A DNA stretch of 13,985 nucleotides, from the NCBI GenBank assembly GCA_910587135.1, contig CAJULF010000067.1, positions 1 to 13,985 on the forward strand, written 5' to 3'. The notes below the pieces were generated by a model, which did not search any database, was not told the origin of the DNA, and saw only the letters and a program-made list of their open reading frames with translations. This DNA comes from an uncultured Oscillospiraceae bacterium (lineage in GTDB: Bacteria > Bacillota > Clostridia > Oscillospirales > Ruminococcaceae). Made by a program: the position numbers and the translations under genes. The stretch's first letter is position 1, and every line of letters begins with the position of its first letter. Of this stretch, positions 12,938-13,985 are shown piece after piece.

Positions 12938-13985
12938 GATAATCCCCCCATTTCCAAAACTGTTTCCTGTTCCTGCTGCGGAGCCTCAACCATCGAATAT
13001 AGGTGACCGCCACACTTGGAAATTACGCCATATTCGGTGAAGGCACAGTTGTTTGCGGACAATATTTTTTGCGCGAATTCCGCTGTGCAAGAGCCTTTCA
13101 AGAGTGATCTGTCGAAGTCGGGCGGCATCATTTTCGCGAGATATTTCGCGCCGAATTCGGAGGAGTAATTGACCGAAATATCCGCCTCATATTGATCCAG
13201 CACGATCAGAGTATTTTCGATATCGCCGAGATTGGAATGTTTCTCCACGTTCAATACCGCCTTGAACTTTGCCGCGTCCCCGCGGGATAATTCCGAGAAT
13301 TTACGCGCTATATCATTCAGAACGCAGATATCCTCCATACTCTCAAAGCAGTCGTCCTGTATCTGCGGAATCGCCGATTCAAAGCCGACGCAGATGCATT
13401 CGTCGATATGCTTTTCGCCGAGCCTTTCTGCGAGCTGCCGCATATATTCCTCATCGGCGGGGAGCGTCAGAACCTCAGAAACATTTTCGGAAATATCTTC
13501 ATTCTCGGCGGGATTTCCCGTAATTTCAAGCCGGAACATCCAATTCTCCATGTACTCGGGAAGCTCGTCATCGTATTCAAGGTAAGGCTCATAGGAGTCC
13601 GGTATCGCGTAATATTCGCCGATAAAAACACCTCCCTCGCGCTCCATCATTGCGCATCCGACCTTGTCGGGATCAAGTAACTCATAGACCTCGTTGGATA
13701 CGTCGTCCAACTCTTCGAGCATTTCGCCCTCCAGCACAATTGCGCCGTATTCGTACACATTTTTGCACGGATAAACAGGTATAGTCTGTAGATTATATGT
13801 GCGGTTTATCGCTTCTCTTATCGTGGCGAACGGATTTTGCAAAAGCGCACGATAGGCAATGATCGATGTAAAATCCGCTTTGTCCGAGGCTACTTCCTCA
13901 ATTCTTTTCGCGAGAAAATTCAGCTCATCGAGCGTCGGTTCTTCCGAGAATTTGTATCCCGCAAGCTCGGGAACTTCGTCGCAGC
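12934..13985 (-). CDS. ArdA-like antirestriction/ICE protein, 5' end outside the window
   Basis: The frame is open to the edge of the window. Upstream of the first possible start inside (TTG at 13842) it reads CDEVPELAGYKFSEEPTLDE and LNFLAKRIEEVASDKADF without a stop, so the gene begins further right. Visible length is about 350 residues. The TLDELNFLAKRIE segment resembles that in ArdA-type antirestriction proteins, acidic DNA mimics that block type I restriction during entry, and the whole protein is strongly acidic. The later parts (VYPCKNVYEYGAIVLEGEM, GGVFIGEYYAIPDSYEPY, and RQLAERLGEKHIDECICVGF) I cannot assign firmly. The stop overlaps the start of the next gene by TTGA. The ArdA assignment is moderate; a multidomain ICE protein of unknown role is the alternative. 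Confidence 0.55.
   Translation of the reverse strand, partial: CDEVPELAGYKFSEEPTLDELNFLAKRIEEVASDKADFTSIIAYRALLQNPFATIREAINRTYNLQTIPVYPCKNVYEYGAIVLEGEMLEELDDVSNEVYELLDPDKVGCAMMEREGGVFIGEYYAIPDSYEPYLEYDDELPEYMENWMFRLEITGNPAENEDISENVSEVLTLPADEEYMRQLAERLGEKHIDECICVGFESAIPQIQDDCFESMEDICVLNDIARKFSELSRGDAAKFKAVLNVEKHSNLGDIENTLIVLDQYEADISVNYSSEFGAKYLAKMMPPDFDRSLLKGSCTAEFAQKILSANNCAFTEYGVISKCGGHLYSMVEAPQQEQETVLEMGGLS

Noticed and set aside
1..13985. CRISPR array, tRNA or rRNA genes
   Set aside because: No regularly spaced direct repeats and no tRNA- or rRNA-like segments were found by reading both strands.

Overview
The window looks like part of an integrative and conjugative element (ICE) of the Tn1549-like/CTn type found in gut Clostridia (Oscillospiraceae/Lachnospiraceae-like). 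The grounds are the gene families in their usual order, strong Shine-Dalgarno sequences, A+T-rich TTGACA-17-TATAAT promoters and a moderate G+C coding bias. No rRNA, tRNA, CRISPR array or obvious chromosomal housekeeping gene is visible. The ICE backbone reads leftward, on the minus strand. From right to left it holds a partial ArdA-like protein, a small protein with an in-frame TAG, an acidic-tailed protein ending in QLRLF, a DUF3846 protein, a DUF6103 protein, a probably frameshifted small gene, a hairpin-rich oriT candidate, a ribbon-helix-helix relaxosome protein, a Lys/Ala-rich DUF6465 protein, a MobP3-type relaxase fused to Sel1 repeats, a small winged/HTH protein, a DUF3991/Toprim primase-like protein, a SLOG-fold protein, and a VirD4 coupling protein.

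At the left end a group II intron (5' end at 1460, running out of the window) splits the VirD4 gene. The intron's own reverse transcriptase stops early, just after the GTPQGG motif, inside a 34-bp perfect palindrome. An IS110-family element sits between the relaxase and the HTH gene. Its upstream non-coding stretch folds into a nested hairpin that fits a bridge RNA.

Four genes read rightward against the backbone: an XRE repressor-like gene divergent from the SLOG gene, the IS110 transposase, an orphan A+T-rich gene of unknown function with its own consensus-like promoter, and a GNAT acetyltransferase with a perfect consensus promoter. These are the regulatory, mobile and probable cargo pieces.

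By family, the backbone should work as a DNA-processing module. The relaxase and RHH protein nick oriT, VirD4 couples the relaxosome to the secretion channel, and the Toprim and HTH proteins serve DNA replication or maintenance. The right-end small genes, translationally coupled through 4-nt stop/start overlaps, are probably early-entry or anti-host functions. The points most worth a second look are the in-frame TAG in a gene in a window where none of 15 intact genes ends in TAG, the IS110 bridge-RNA candidate, the broken intron RT at a perfect palindrome, the relaxase-Sel1 fusion, and the unknown gene at 8806-9222.
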